DNA from: Ditylenchus dipsaci
Taxonomy: Eukaryota; Nematoda; Chromadorea; Rhabditida; Anguinidae
Direction: 5' to 3'
Length of the DNA stretch: 64,000 nt
NCBI GenBank assembly: GCA_004194705.1
Contig: SADC01001306.1
Span: forward strand, 186,001-250,000
Positions 20,213 through 32,200 of this stretch are shown one piece after another. Under the pieces are notes generated by a model. The model was not told the origin of the DNA. It worked only from the letters and a program-made list of their open reading frames with translations, and did no database searches. Made by a program: the position numbers and the translations under genes. Within the stretch, counting starts at the first letter, position 1, and the number at the start of each line of letters is the position of its first letter.

Positions 20213-23210
20213 TCATTTGACGTGTTTGACAAGCCGTGAATTGGCTGGACAAATCAGGCTACCTTGCTTAAAACCACATACGGCAAGGGCTGAATTAAAA
20301 TGTTTATAGAATCCAAAAAAATCGCGAAGCTCACCTTCATCAGTTTGGATACATCTGGCAAACTGTGCATCTGCAGCAGATTTTGTTATCTTTTCAGCGT
20401 AATATTTCAAAAGAGAAACAAACTTACTGCAGGCTTGCCTAAAAACTTAAAGTTTTTTTAAATTCTGAATTCATTATTTAAAAATGTGCTAACCGAAATC
20501 TCCGTTTCCTTTAAAAAAGCCTACTATCTCCTGGTCAGCGCAAGTCTAAATTAGCAACTAGAGTTTTTTTTATTTCCAAGCAAAAAATGACATACAAAGA
20601 AAAGCTGGGCCCATGTGAAAAACCTTCAAAAAAAATTTTCTATCACTATCACTTTTATAAATACACTTACGGAAAACCAGCTCCTGAAATATTTTTAACA
20701 GTTAGCTATTAACAATATAAGTTTTTAGTGATAGTCAACCTGTGGATATGTGGTAATAAGTTGAAGAGGAACGTGTTTGGACAGATCTCCGAAATCGACA
20801 AAATTAATATTGGCATTCTCTTCAAATGGCTTCTTGGCAGGTAGTTGAGGCACGTCTTCATATGGACCTCTGAAAAGGCAAATTTCAACGGGTTACGCAG
20901 TTGACTATTATTGGGTTGCACAGTTAACTGTCGTAGATCACTGTATTCAATTAATTGATTTAGATAACACTTTGGTTAACCGATACTATAAATTATTGAA
21001 AGGAAGGGCCACCCAATAGAAATTGGAAGTGTTCGTATGCTTGATGATGGTTTATCCTAATTTCCTGTTTTATCTCCTAATTGCTCCACGATATTTAAAA
21101 ATCATCAAAAAAGCTCACAATTTCATGGCTGCATAGTCGCCACTGTCTACCTCGTATCGGACAAGCATTTTGAAATTACCAAATTGGTAGCTAACCAATT
21201 GGAAAAAGGGGCCAGCACAGTGCTTTGACCGTGGTTTTGTCATCTTTGCTTTGAGTGCCTGAAATGGCATAGTATTAACAAAATCAAAATAAGATAAAAT
21301 CTTTTTTCGTCACAACTAACTTGATCAAATGTTACATGGCTAAATGGATAAATATATTTCAATTTATGTATTTAAAATTTCCAAATACCCGATCTCCATT
21401 AGGTCAGATGCTTCCATTCTACAAACAAAAACCTTTCTTTACTACAAGTAATTTGTTCAAAAACCTGCTGAGCAAGACAGTCTTGCCAACACGCTCACAG
21501 TCGATTCGGAAAGTCCTTAAAAATTTTAAAGATGATTATTACTGGCTGAAGTAGTGACTTGCCTTCTCCTGCCTCTTGAGCAAATGCGAACAGTTTTTGA
21601 AGGTTGACAGAGTCTGTGATGAAGTCGTACTCATCAAAATTAATCTCTTTTTTACGCTGCACACCCAGATGGCGAGCTGAATGCATACAAAATTAACAAA
21701 CATCGCCTTTTTAATCTAAAATAGCCCTCCCTAATAGCCCTCAACTTTTAAGACATATACGGTATTTATCCACCTAGGGTCCCTACAATAACACCCTACG
21801 ATCGGTCCCTAGAGATATCGGATAAACGAGAGCAGACTGTATCCTATATCTAGCGTTTCTAAAGTCAAAATCACATCTGAATACAGAGCAAATATTTTAT
21901 AAAGTCGCGTTTTGCGTTTTCTTAACTACCACGAGTTCTACCAATTCCGATTTTTTATTTTAGTTAAACAACCAAAAATGTCCTGATTTACTTCAAATTT
22001 TTCCAATTATCAGTAACCCAAATAAAATATTTTAGAGAAAGTAAGTTATTATAAAATGATTCAATAATTGTTTGTACAGTTTGTGTATGTGAAAACAATA
22101 CCTGCTAGAATCAATGGATCCAATGTACCATCTTTTACCTTCAAGTGGTTGATGTCATAAACTAGGACACCCTAGAACACAAACTTTTATTTTTAAATTA
22201 TTATACAAATTTTACATGATCTTGGGATAGTCGGCCTCCTGGCCAGTAAAAGCTCTCTGGAGGCTAAAAGTCCACCAAACATTTTGTTTATTTTTTCTGT
22301 GTGTTTAGAATAAATTACCAATCCGGGGATCTGAAAGCAAATTAAGCGCAATGTTCTTAATTTTAGTTCTTCTAATGTGCTTACAATGATCACAGGCTCA
22401 TCCTCCTCCAAATTCCACTGGTAACTGCCGATTCTTTCAACTTTTTTAGTAGAAGTCGCCGTTCCCTTTGCTGATAAATTTACCTAAATAAATTTGTTTT
22501 GCCAATTTTTTACACTATTGCATCAGTTTTTTTTTATTACGTTACATCGAATTTGATATAATTAGGTAGCCGAATCAATAAAACTTTAATTTGCTAAATA
22601 ATTGTCACCGTTCATACCAATTTTTTTTCAAAAATACAGAAATACAAACAAATCACTTAAAGTTCAACTATCTTTTTCAAATTAGGTTTTTAGAAGTCTA
22701 TAATTTTTGCACAAAACTAAATTTTTAGCTAAAAGCAAAAAAGGATCAAGCATTGAAAAAAGATCGGAAAATGCCCTAATATCTTTTCTATGAGTTTCCA
22801 TCGTGATTTGAGTATTTTGAGCTAAGATTTGCATTACGGCACAAAAGTAACCCAGTATTTTTCGAAGCCTAAAATGTGACCTTGATCTTCTAATTTATTT
22901 TTTGCACAAGAAATTTTTGGCAAAAGTTCTCAACCGAAATTTCTACCAAAATTTGGTAGAAACACAGTAAAGAAATATAAGTTCATTAAAAAAGTTTTTA
23001 ATTCTAGTGTGGTTTCAACTAAATTTTCACCAAAAATATTGTGCCAAAAAGTTTTTTCAGCAGAAAAATGTTTTCCCTTTTTGATACTTACTAAAGGCAA
23101 TAATCCATATGGTTCTTCTTCCTAAAAATGTTTTTATAATCACACCATCCTACAATCGCCTATCTCACCAGTCCTTCAAACAACCAAAATCCTGTGGTTT
23201 CAGTGGCCAT
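20213..23210 (-). CDS. conserved protein of a fungal-type uncharacterised family, 337 aa, 15 exons
   Basis: Exons (minus): 23210-23169, 23121-23092, 22483-22385, 22330-22319, 22263-22216, 22171-22102, 21676-21559, 21515-21465, 21418-21389, 21339-21321, 21258-21119, 20869-20740, 20530-20494, 20445-20335, 20289-20213. All junctions are GT-AG and in phase; the total is 1014 bases, 337 residues plus stop. It starts MATETTGFWLFEGL. Recognisable blocks are RIGSYQWNL near residue 40, a VIIIPGLPP block near 56, FRIDCERVGKTVLLSR near 150, and SYQFGNFKMLVRYEVDSGD near 200. The combination of an IGSYxW start, a VPGxPP-like block and an FGxxKxLVRxEVD strand matches, from memory, an uncharacterised family abundant in fungi (often mislabelled geranylgeranyl pyrophosphate synthetase). 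The function is unknown. Exon 4 would be only 12 bases. A distant resemblance to DXO/decapping proteins was considered and is weaker. The exon chain is well supported; the family call rests on recall. Confidence 0.8.
22484..23091 (-). other. 608-base intron 2 of the fungal-type gene
   Basis: AT-rich sequence between GTAAGT at 23091 and TTTAG before 22483. I see no hairpin or transposon end in it. It is about ten times longer than most introns in this gene. Confidence 0.6.
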
Positions 23211-23954
23211 TATGGGTCAAATTCACAAAAATATTCCAAGGACAAGTAGCCGAACTGGTTGGGTTTATTGATCAAGTTGTAGCTAGGGGGTAGTGATGTG
23301 TTCAACTGCATTGAACAGCTAGCCAGCCAGCTAGATGTGTATATGTGTGTGGGGCTGTTGCCGCCATCGTCATCATTCTACTTCCCCAAGGCAATCCTTT
23401 CTTTTGTTTTTAATTCTCCCTCATTTTCTAGATGGACCAACAAAAGAGGAAGACATTTGGCCTGGATGAGTGGGTGTGTTTGGCTGGATCAAAGCTGTCT
23501 TCCTCTTCGGCCATCTATCACACCCGTAATTGATCTCTATTAACGAGAGTGGGTGATAATTTAGATATGGCAAACAATTTTGTCTGCTTCTTGGTTTGTT
23601 TCCACGTTGGATATGATGTAATGTCATCAAGCTGTATATACAAATTTAATATGTTAAAAAAATTGCTAGCTGAATTTGATAGAGCATGAATCTTCGGCTA
23701 CTCCACAGCTTTTCGATCTCTTCGAGCAGGTTCAATTTGAGTTTCAAGCAAAATTTTGAGGAAATTTGAATAGAAAAGATATGTTCAAGTGGCTTCTCGT
23801 TTTCACACGTCCTAGACCAACCAAATATCTCTTCCAGCTTTGTAAAGGAAATCCAGAGCTACAAAACACACATCTTCGGACAATTTGAATAGCTACGCCC
23901 ATTCTACATTTTCCTTTTGAATATTTCGTAAGACGAATGGTCAATTTTTCCATT
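23211..23954. other. no gene seen; upstream of the fungal-type gene
   Basis: Any promoter of the gene starting at 23210 would lie here. I see no clear TATA box. A short open frame at 23298-23543 has no splice or family support. Confidence 0.35.
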
Positions 23955-24070
23955 GCTTATTGCTATTTTAAAGATGAAAAAAGATTTTGACGTAAAAGTT
24001 TAAAAATAAAAAAGATTTGCGGTCCCCAAAATAGTACAACTTTTTTTGAAAGTATGATTCCAATCCCTGC
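23955..24070. repeat. dispersed repeat family B, partial copy 3
   Basis: Contains GCTTATTGCTATTTT, AAAAAAGATTTTGAC and CCCCAAAA blocks in the same order as 2123-2330, but lacks the left end. The adjacent Tc1-like element starts at its right edge. Confidence 0.5.
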
Positions 24071-24072
24071 TT

Positions 24073-24606
24073 AAAAGGGTGGACCATTCTTCTGGCTGGA
24101 TTTACTGTGCTCGTATCTTTTGAAATTTGCTGTGTCTCGATGAGATCTTTTTTGGTCGACAGAGGGGATTTCAGGCAACAGAATGACACCATAAATATTA
24201 CCTTACGTTTATGTTTTCGTTTTTTTCTGATCTCTTGAACATTTGTTTGATTGGAGGACCAAGTATACCGAACTCAGCCAGCCAATCTCAAAGAACTGAA
24301 GCAAAGAATTATAAGAACTGCACCGGGCATGGTCCAGCATGCAATTGACAGCTATTGTCGCCGCTTCAAAAGTGCATCAAAGTTTAAGGAAGAAATTTTG
24401 AGCAAAAAATATTAAAATGTTAAAAATTTTCAATTTTTGTGGCCTAGCTGCTACGTTATTTTATCTTTTTTGGCCTAGCTGCTGTTTTAAGTGTTTGGTG
24501 TAATTTTTTTGCCTAGAATCTCTTACAAAAAATCGTATTGAAACACAAAAAAAGTAAAAAATTTGAGCAAAATTAATTCTGGCGAAAGAATGGTCCACCC
24601 TTTATT
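24073..24606 (+). mobile_element. Tc1/mariner-type remnant
   Basis: Inverted ends AAAGGGTGGACCATTCTTCT and GAAAGAATGGTCCACCCTTT bracket about 530 bp that carry a transposase C-terminus. The outer flanks show TA on the left and TTTA on the right, so the expected TA duplication is plausible but not clean. Confidence 0.75.
24251..24415 (+). pseudogene. Tc1/mariner transposase C-terminal fragment
   Basis: About 54 codons read LEDQVYRTQPANLKELKQRI, then a helix, then DSYCRRFKSAS and a TAA stop. The P-x-NLxELKxRI block followed by a helix with a conserved CRR near the end is the usual tail of Tc1-like transposases. The DDE catalytic domain and the DNA-binding half are gone, so it is non-functional. 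Confidence 0.8.
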
Positions 24607-24671
24607 TACTGAAAACACACACCAAAATACTGATTTCCCCAGTAAATTTATTTCCATAATTTATTTTTAGA

Positions 24672-24788
24672 GGATCAGAATTCCAGTTAGATGGGCTTAA
24701 TCGCTCAGAATCATGGGATTTGGCATAGCTTAAGGGGTTTGGGATATATTCTGAGCAATTAAGCCCATCGGACTGGAATTCTGATCCA
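24672..24788. mobile_element. short hairpin MITE
   Basis: GGATCAGAATTCCAGTTAGA pairs with CGGACTGGAATTCTGATCC; the arms also hold ATGGGCTTAATCGCTCAGAA and its reverse. Confidence 0.85.
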
Positions 24789-24811
24789 CTAGGTCACCTT
24801 AAAAGGTCCAC

Positions 24812-25262
24812 TCCCTTTAGTAAAGGTTGTAACTCTTTTCGACCCACAAAAGTCTCCTATCCTGCAACAAAAGTCTCTTTTCCTGCAGCAAATCGTAAAA
24901 ACGAGTATTTATCAGTGTTTTTCCGATCGTAATTTTTTTTGTTAAACATGTAGCCCTGAATCTCTTGTTTCTAATGAGGCATCATTTATTGCATCATCTC
25001 TAAAAAATGTGGTACAAAAAGCTAAAAGTACGAACCGAATCACAACAACAGTTTGGTTCATACTTTTATGATGCAATAAATAATACCTCATTAGAAACTA
25101 GAGGTTCAGGGCTACATGTTGAACAAAAAAAATTACGATCGGAAAAACACCGAGAAATACTCGTTTTTTACGATATGTTGCAGAAAAGGAGACTTTTTGT
25201 TGCAGGAGAGGAGACTTTTGTCGTTCGAAAAGAGTTACAACATTTAGTAAACCCCGTAAAAC
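24812..25262. mobile_element. foldback element, about 450 bp
   Basis: TTTAGTAAAGGTTGTAACTC at the left end matches in reverse GAGTTACAACATTTAGTAAA at the right. Arms carry AAAAGTCTCCT units and TGTAGCCCTGAATCTC / GAGGTTCAGGGCTACATG. The 107-codon open frame through it is a by-product. Confidence 0.8.
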
Positions 25263-25439
25263 TAACTTTCAGGCGCTTCTGGCCAATCGGTCTGAGACCG
25301 CCTCTCCGCCAAATAGCTACACGGTTTTAACTAACCTCCCCCCTTCCCCGCTTCGTCTTCTCAATTATTTTAGGCTGAAAGCCTGGACATTACTAATATG
25401 AGCTTTTGCAAACTCTTTTTTTTTTGTTAAAAAAACATT

Positions 25440-26760
25440 TTGTTTTTGGTCCAGTTGAACATTGGTTATACAGCACCTTAAAAGAGAAGTTCTGTAATTT
25501 TCTAGTTTGGTGGGACCCCGCAGAAAATGGGAATCCGAGTGTTTGGGCTCAAATGAAAGCCTACGATGTGCTGAGTACAATAACACCCATACAATAATTC
25601 ATAGTACACTTCTAAAAGTGGTTTCAGAAGCAAATCAGATACGCTGATCACGAATTCGGTGTCAGAATTTCAGGTTTTCCTAGTACGAAAAAATTTTACG
25701 TCAAAAACTGAAAAGAGGTAGTGATGATTAGCCAACTTCAAAGGCCGTTTTCGTCTCGCCTACCCCAATTTTTTGTGGGGTTTTTTTGCCAGAAAGGTGC
25801 CTAAGGAAATGTTCTTTCTGATGCACTAAAACTCAGAAGGGTGCACGCTGATTTTAGATTTTATGGCAGTTTACGCCGAAAATTGGTGTTCGAAAAATGC
25901 TATTTAAAAAAAAACACACTTTTTCAGCCAAAATTTAGGGGTATAGACGTTTGGCGAATATGAAAGTTTTTTCAAATTCGCGAAACGTTTGGCGAATTTG
26001 AAACTCAAAAGAGTAAAATATCTCTAAGGGTATATATGGAGATACTTATTTAGACATATCAAGGGTGTTTGGCTGAATGTGATGGCCAAAGTCTAGCATA
26101 TTCCACATTGCAAGGGTCAGGGGTTAACACATGTATGTACCCCTATCCCTTGCAATGTGGAGTGTGCTGGTCTTTGGCGCGAAGCGGCCAAAGACCTTAA
26201 TATGTCTAAATAAGTATCTCCATATATACCTTAGAGATATTTTACTCTTTTGAGTTCAAATTCGCCAAACGTTTCGCGAATTTGAAAAAAGTTTCATATT
26301 CGCCAAACGTCTATGCACCAAAATTTATGGGCAAAACTTTTTTTTTTTGGTCGCTCATTACCGAAGAGAACGAAACCGGCCTCAAAAAAGAGATTTTCGG
26401 CCACAAAAAAAAGTTTTGCCCAAAATTTATTACACACTATAATTTTTTTGTACTCATTAGAAAGAGCAACTCTTTCTGCGTCGAATAACGTTTTGAACGG
26501 GTGTGCATCATCATATTTTGACTAAGTATAAAATGTTTTAAGAAATGTACTGGTTTTTCTGAGTACCAAAATTTGGGAGGCCACAGCTCGGCGAATTAAA
26601 TAGAAAATTTGGTCGAATTTAGGGCTATCTTACTCGGCAAATGGTAAGCTTTCATTTGAGCCCAAACACTCAACTTCCAACTTTCTGAGGGTCGAGGTGG
26701 CCTTGATGAAACTACAAAATTACAGAACTTCTCTTTCAAATATACTTCATTTGGCTGAGA
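25440..26760. mobile_element. large foldback with an inner foldback (25932-26317)
   Basis: Outer arms: GTTTGGGCTCAAATGAAAGC (about 25541) against GCTTTCATTTGAGCCCAAAC (about 26648), and AAAGAGAAGTTCTGTAATTT against AAATTACAGAACTTCTCTTT. Inner element: TAGACGTTTGGCGAATATGA to TCATATTCGCCAAACGTCTA with a further palindrome around CCCTTGCAATGTGGA. It looks like one element inserted in another. Confidence 0.8.
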
Positions 26761-26785
26761 TTGGCTTATTCTCTGTCAAATAACA

Positions 26786-26868
26786 CTCCAGTTATCCGGC
26801 ATCCCGTTTATCTGCCACCCTGACGTCGGTCCCCATGGGTGTCGGATAACCGAGGTTTGACTGTATCC
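26786..26868. repeat. short inverted repeat CAGTTATCCGGCA / GTCGGATAACCGAGG
   Basis: About 80 bp with TCCAGTTATCCGGC at the left and GTGTCGGATAACCGAGGTTT GACTGTA at the right. It belongs to the loose group of small elements here ending in a CAGTC(G)A-like sequence. Confidence 0.6.
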
Positions 26869-26974
26869 CTAAAAAGTTATTGGGAGGTCTTTAAAACGAG
26901 TAGCGTTAAAAATGCTATATTGAATAGACTGACTATAACTTAAACAATGACACATTATCGTTTTTAGATTGGAT

Positions 26975-27465
26975 AAAACGGAAATATGCCACGTTCTGGC
27001 GAATAAGTGCCACGTTTTTGTGAAAAAGTGCCACGTTTTTTTTTATTCTAGTCAAGAAGGCGAAAAAGTGCCACGTTTTAGTGAAAGAATGCACGTTCTG
27101 GCGAAAAAAGTGCCACGTTTTTTTCAAATTTGCCTAGTTTTGCACAGATATGCCTGGTTTTATTGGTCGCTTTGTTTCCAAGGACATATCAATAGCAAGC
27201 TAATGGTAATCTTCAAAATTTCAGGTGAAATCATTGATTTGTCTAAGAAACCTTATTCTCAGAAAACGTAGCAGATTTTCACAAAACTTGGCACTTTTTC
27301 ACTGAAACATGGCACTTTATACAAAATGTGGCAGATTTTCACTAAAACGTGGCACTTTTTCCCTAAATCGTGGCACTTTTTCGCCTTCTTGACTAGAATA
27401 AAAAAAACGTGGCACTTTTTCACATTAACGTGGCACTTTTTCGCCAGAACGTGGCATTTTTACGT
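26975..27465. mobile_element. tandem-armed foldback, motif AAAAAGTGCCACGTTTT
   Basis: The left arm (26985-27122) and right arm (27260-27465) are arrays of AAGTGCCACG and its complement CGTGGCACTT. The unit TTTATTCTAGTCAAGAAGGC occurs in the left arm and its reverse in the right arm, which shows the arms are true inverted copies. The spacer is about 140 bases. Confidence 0.85.
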
Positions 27466-28458
27466 ATCGTCCTTTTAGATTTGAGCCGACAATAAAAACA
27501 GTCATGGCTAGAATAAAAATCTAAAAGACAAAGAAGAGAGATAGACGCTCTGAAAAATAAAAACCTTGTGAACACTTACATCTAAGAATGTGGAGATGCC
27601 ATAAAAGACAACTAATTTTTGGTTGGAATTGTTTTTTTCCTCGGGGATTTAGACTTTTTTCTCTCAATACTACTACTGCTGGCTGCAGCTACTGCCGAAA
27701 CAAATGGTGGTTAGAGAAGGGGTAAAAGACAGAGCATATTTCTTTTTATTTTTTTTTTGTTGACTATGTTTGGATGGGCGTTCAATTTCCCTTCTTTCGA
27801 AAACCAACTAGCGCTGCTACCCGCTCTGTGTGCTATTATTCTCTCTGAAATTAAGACTTAATTGCTTTAAAGTGGCATTGAAGTGTTGGAAAAGATTTAT
27901 GCAAGTTCATTCTGAGTCTTCCGCTTATTTTCCATCAACTTTTTTAGATTTAATTACTTTTTGTATACTTTAAGAACTTTTTATTCTCCTGTTTGATATC
28001 AAAAGAAACTTTTGAAGGGACTTTATTTTTTGAATTTTTAGAAATCAATGTTGTTCATTTATTTTGTTTAATTTTGGCATGAAAATCATAGTTTGTATAA
28101 ACTTTTGAAAATGAGGTTTTATTTTTTTAATTTTGACTTTCTTAGTTTTATTATCAATATTTTCTCCCTAAACGTAGTGAAAATTTTGTTAAAAACGTAT
28201 AATTAATATACGAACCATTCTTTCACTAATATATTATAATTTTCTTTGGTGAAACAACCATCACCAACCATCTTTGACGGCAATATAAATTGCTTAAATT
28301 CTAGTTGTTCTAGTAGCTTTTTTAGTGGTTTAAAAGTTTTTTGGACCATAAAAAGAGTATTTTGTTACATGGAAGAGCACTGTCCCCGTCGATTAAAATT
28401 TTAGCGATTCCCATGGTCATCACCGGCAATCTTCCTTTAAAAATTAAGAATAAGTTAG
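27466..28458. other. no gene seen
   Basis: Very AT-rich single-copy-looking sequence. I found no exon chain, hairpin or transposon end. Confidence 0.4.
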
Positions 28459-28704
28459 TACCGTAAAACCTCTGATAGTAGCGCCTCCACCCCCTTATTC
28501 AAAATTGTTTTTTTTGTTGACATTATGTTTTAGACCCACTTTTTTAAAACTTGTCTTAGGCAAGTTACCATACATGTGCTAGCTCATCTCACTGGCTACA
28601 AAATGGATGGTAACTTGCATGAAAGCAGTCTTCAAAAAGTGGGTCAAAAGCGCAATGCCACAAACACGGTTTTGAACCAGGGGGCTACTATTAGAGGTTT
28701 AAGG
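28459..28704. mobile_element. hairpin MITE family G, copy 1
   Basis: Ends TACCGTAAAACCTCTGATAG and GCTACTATTAGAGGTTTAAG. Arms contain AAGTTACCATACATG and CATGGTAACTTGCATG-like pairs. Copy 2 is at 57921-58163. Confidence 0.85.
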
Positions 28705-29286
28705 TTAAATGAGATCAAATTCATAAAATTTCAATGGCAATACGTTTTAGCTGGGTCAATAGTTTCAGACTTTGAACTTCTACTAAAAATATCTTGAAAT
28801 TTCTGAAAAATATATCTGTGTGAGATTTCCTTCGTGTGTCTAAATTTCCAGCTCTTGAGTAATGTTCTTTTTATTGTTCTTCTTCAAGGTTCATTTGACA
28901 ACTTCACATTTTTCTAAGCACGCGCCATTGATTATTTACTCGAGGAATAGAGGAGGGGGTGAAGAAGGGGAACAAATTAATCCTTTCCCACTTTTTCAAT
29001 GGAAGGTGGGCGAACAGAATTTCACAAAAGATACAATTAACAACTTTTTATGTATTAGTTTTGCTAAATTTTGGTACATCATTTGTTTTCTTCTTGACGT
29101 TTTTGTGTGTATGGGTCAGAGAAAAGGAGAATCCTATCTTTGTTTACTTCTTTATTTATTTCACAAATAATCAATTTTTATAATATTTTTAAGACCATTG
29201 CTATAGTTACAATATATTCTTATAAAGTATTATTTTTATTCATCTAACATTAAAAAACTTATTGAAAGCTAGTTGTCAAGTATTAT

Positions 29287-32200
29287 ATGAATCCAAATTT
29301 GAGAGAAGCTCGCTCCTCGCCCTACATGGGATCAGTTCCTGAAGGTAATAAAAAGATTTTTTAAAATTTGCAGTCAACTCTAGATTTAATTTTTGGAGTC
29401 GAGCGCTCGAAATTTTCAAGCGGTTTCAAGCAACCGAAAAGAGCGCAAAATTTTGCAAATTGCTGAGCCTATAAAATTTCATGGTCCTTTAAACCCGTTG
29501 CTCTCGATATAAGATCACCTCTTCTTTTTGAAAATTAGGTGTGCTGATATCGAAAAAAGCGAACCTTAGTGGCAAACCAAGAAGATTAAAAAGTCGTAAG
29601 CCTTGCAATTTTTGGAACCAGACTGGCGAATATTTTAAAACCGGTAATGGTTTAATTCCCTCGGATCCCAAAAATGGTCGCATCCTGCTGGTAGTCCAAG
29701 TGGAGAGGGTGCTCTTCTATCAAGACTTGACTTTATGAAAACTTTTATTTTTTTTATAGAAATCGACAAAAAAGATGAACGGAGTCATGCACCAACCGTA
29801 AATTTCGCAAATAGCGTCGAAAACTTTGCTGTAAGAATTTGTTTTGTTAATTTGTTTACTTGCGATTTTCGCCAATAACGGTGATTTTAGCAAAATATGA
29901 ACAATTTCGCTGGTATTGGGATACAGCTCGGATCTTCTAGCTCTACAGACTTAAGTCGGTTTTTTTACACTGACTTCTTGAAAACAGTCACATTTGCAGG
30001 CAATTTTGTCTTCTACAACGACTGTGCTGACCCTGTCGTCATAAACAAGTGGATGGACTTATACCAAGCACAAAAAGAAACTAACGAGAACAGTTCCCAC
30101 TCCGCTTCACCTTTGCCTCAAATACAGAAGCAAATTAATAGTATGTCAAATTTAGAAATTCAAATTGGTACTTTTATAGTTCCCCCCCCCATACTCGGAT
30201 TTTTTGAAAAGTGACCCAAAATCACCTCTCGAACTCATTTTTCCTGCACAACAAGATACGAGAAGCATTTCTTAATACTTTCTGAATAAAAAATGAAAGT
30301 TTGTCAAGAAAAATTGCCTCCCACCCTCAGGCAAAGATGGTCTATTTAGGGTATTTTTCGCCAACTTTTGGCTTTTTTAAAGTCAAATAAAGGTAAAAAT
30401 GATAGATTTTTAACAGATTTTTACTTTCTGGGACCTACCGCGTAAATAAACTCTGGTATGCACATGTTTTTTTGCATCCAAAGTCATTTTCGAGTGATTT
30501 GTGTCTCAGGTATGTGTGTGCGCATCTCAACCCCAAGCAACCAAGCCCCGTGCGCCCTCGAAGGGGGCGCACGGGGGCTTGGTTGGTTAGAGATGCGCGC
30601 ACAGAGTTACCTTAGACATAACTCCGAGCAAGACTCTTAATCAAAAATGCATTCAAAGAGTCTTTTTGCCCAGCTCCAGCAAGAAAAATGTGATAAATCA
30701 CCCAAAAATGACCCTAAATACCCTAAAAAGACCATCTTTGCCTGAGGGGTGGGAGGCAATTTTTTGACAAACTTTCAATTTTTTATTCAGAAAGTATTAA
30801 GAAATGCTTCTCGTACCTTGTTGTGCAGAAAAAATGAGTTCGGGAGGTGATTTAGGGTCACTTTTCAAAAAATCCGAGTATGGGGGGAACTATAAAAGTA
30901 CCTTCAAATTTAGAAATTCAATCAACATGAACAATTCAAAATAACTAGGAAATATGTCAATGGGGAAAAGCATAATATCACCATAATCATTTTTCGGCTC
31001 TACACATATTGTTCAACTACGATTCCTCAACCGAACTATTTTTCAACCAGACTTGGATTTATCTTCGGGGTTTTTGTCCATGTTTTTTTGTTCTACGTCA
31101 AGCAAGTTATTTGTTATTTGAAAGCTAACATTGTGGACCAACTTTTTGTAAGCTTCAAGCCAGCAATTTGAACTTTTTTTTATAAAAATTGCGAGTTTCG
31201 GTCATTTTTCATCATCTTTCAAGCGGCACATCTTTAAAAAACTCTGCAAATCTGCGTTAAAGTATTAAAAAAATTTAAAATCGGTACAAATTTCGTAATT
31301 TTTTGTAAATTTTCTTTGCAACCAGAAGAAAAAACACAAATAGGGCTTTTAAAATTTAAAAAAGTGCTGCAAAACGCTATCGCTAAGAATATTAAAAATT
31401 GCATTTGTCTTCCCGAGGATTGCAACGTACGTGGTTTTCGCCAATTGAATATCGATTGATACAGTCGAAGTTCGATACAAAGATCACCCGATATAACGAT
31501 TGCTCGATATAGCGATCAGCCCGATGCAACGATTAATTTGGACGATCTCCACGATCTAGTCTTTTTGGCAGCAGACGCACAACGAAAATATAAGAAAGGA
31601 AAATAAATTATAAGCTTGTTTCTAACAAGGGAGGAACCCTGACTGTGACTTGGGGGAACTTTGATGAAATGTTTCTTTCTGCATATATTTGTAGAGCGTG
31701 CCCAAGTTCCTGACAAATCTGGCTCCCCAGCTCTCGCCCCAGGCTCCTCATGGGTTTTTCATAGCTGGCCCTTAGGGCATGGGTGATTCCTAAAATTTTT
31801 GTTAGCTTTCAGAATGGGGAGCTAAATTCACATGAGATTTAGGCAAGCTTTACAAGAATAGGCGCATAAAAAAATCATCGAAAAAACCCAGGTCACAGTC
31901 AGGGTCCTTCCCTTGTAAATATTAACTTTAAAGGGCATGCCCGTGCCCGACACGGATAAAAGGCGGGCACCAACACTTTTTTTCTTTCTCTATCAAGTTT
32001 TACATGCGTTCTTATCCAGATCTTTTAAGTTTTCTGCCTAGTTTTTAAAATTAGTATAAGGTCATAAATATTAGTTTTGACGCAAAATGAATGTAAATTA
32101 GAACGATCCAAAAAATTTGCTGGTCCCTGCCTTAACTTTTTGAAACGCACGGGCATGCCCCTTTAAATCGTTATTCTCATTGTCGTTATCTTTTTCGTTT

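Noticed and set aside
20671..20683. 13-base candidate exon (GAGCTGGTTTTCC) in the fungal-type gene
   Set aside because: Using it leaves the gene out of phase; joining 20740 directly to 20530 gives EIVGFFKGNGDF and keeps phase to the stop.
29489..29683. Minus-strand open frame over exon 2 of the nine-exon gene
   Set aside because: It is the antisense shadow of 29539-29676, which joins in phase with its neighbours on the plus strand.
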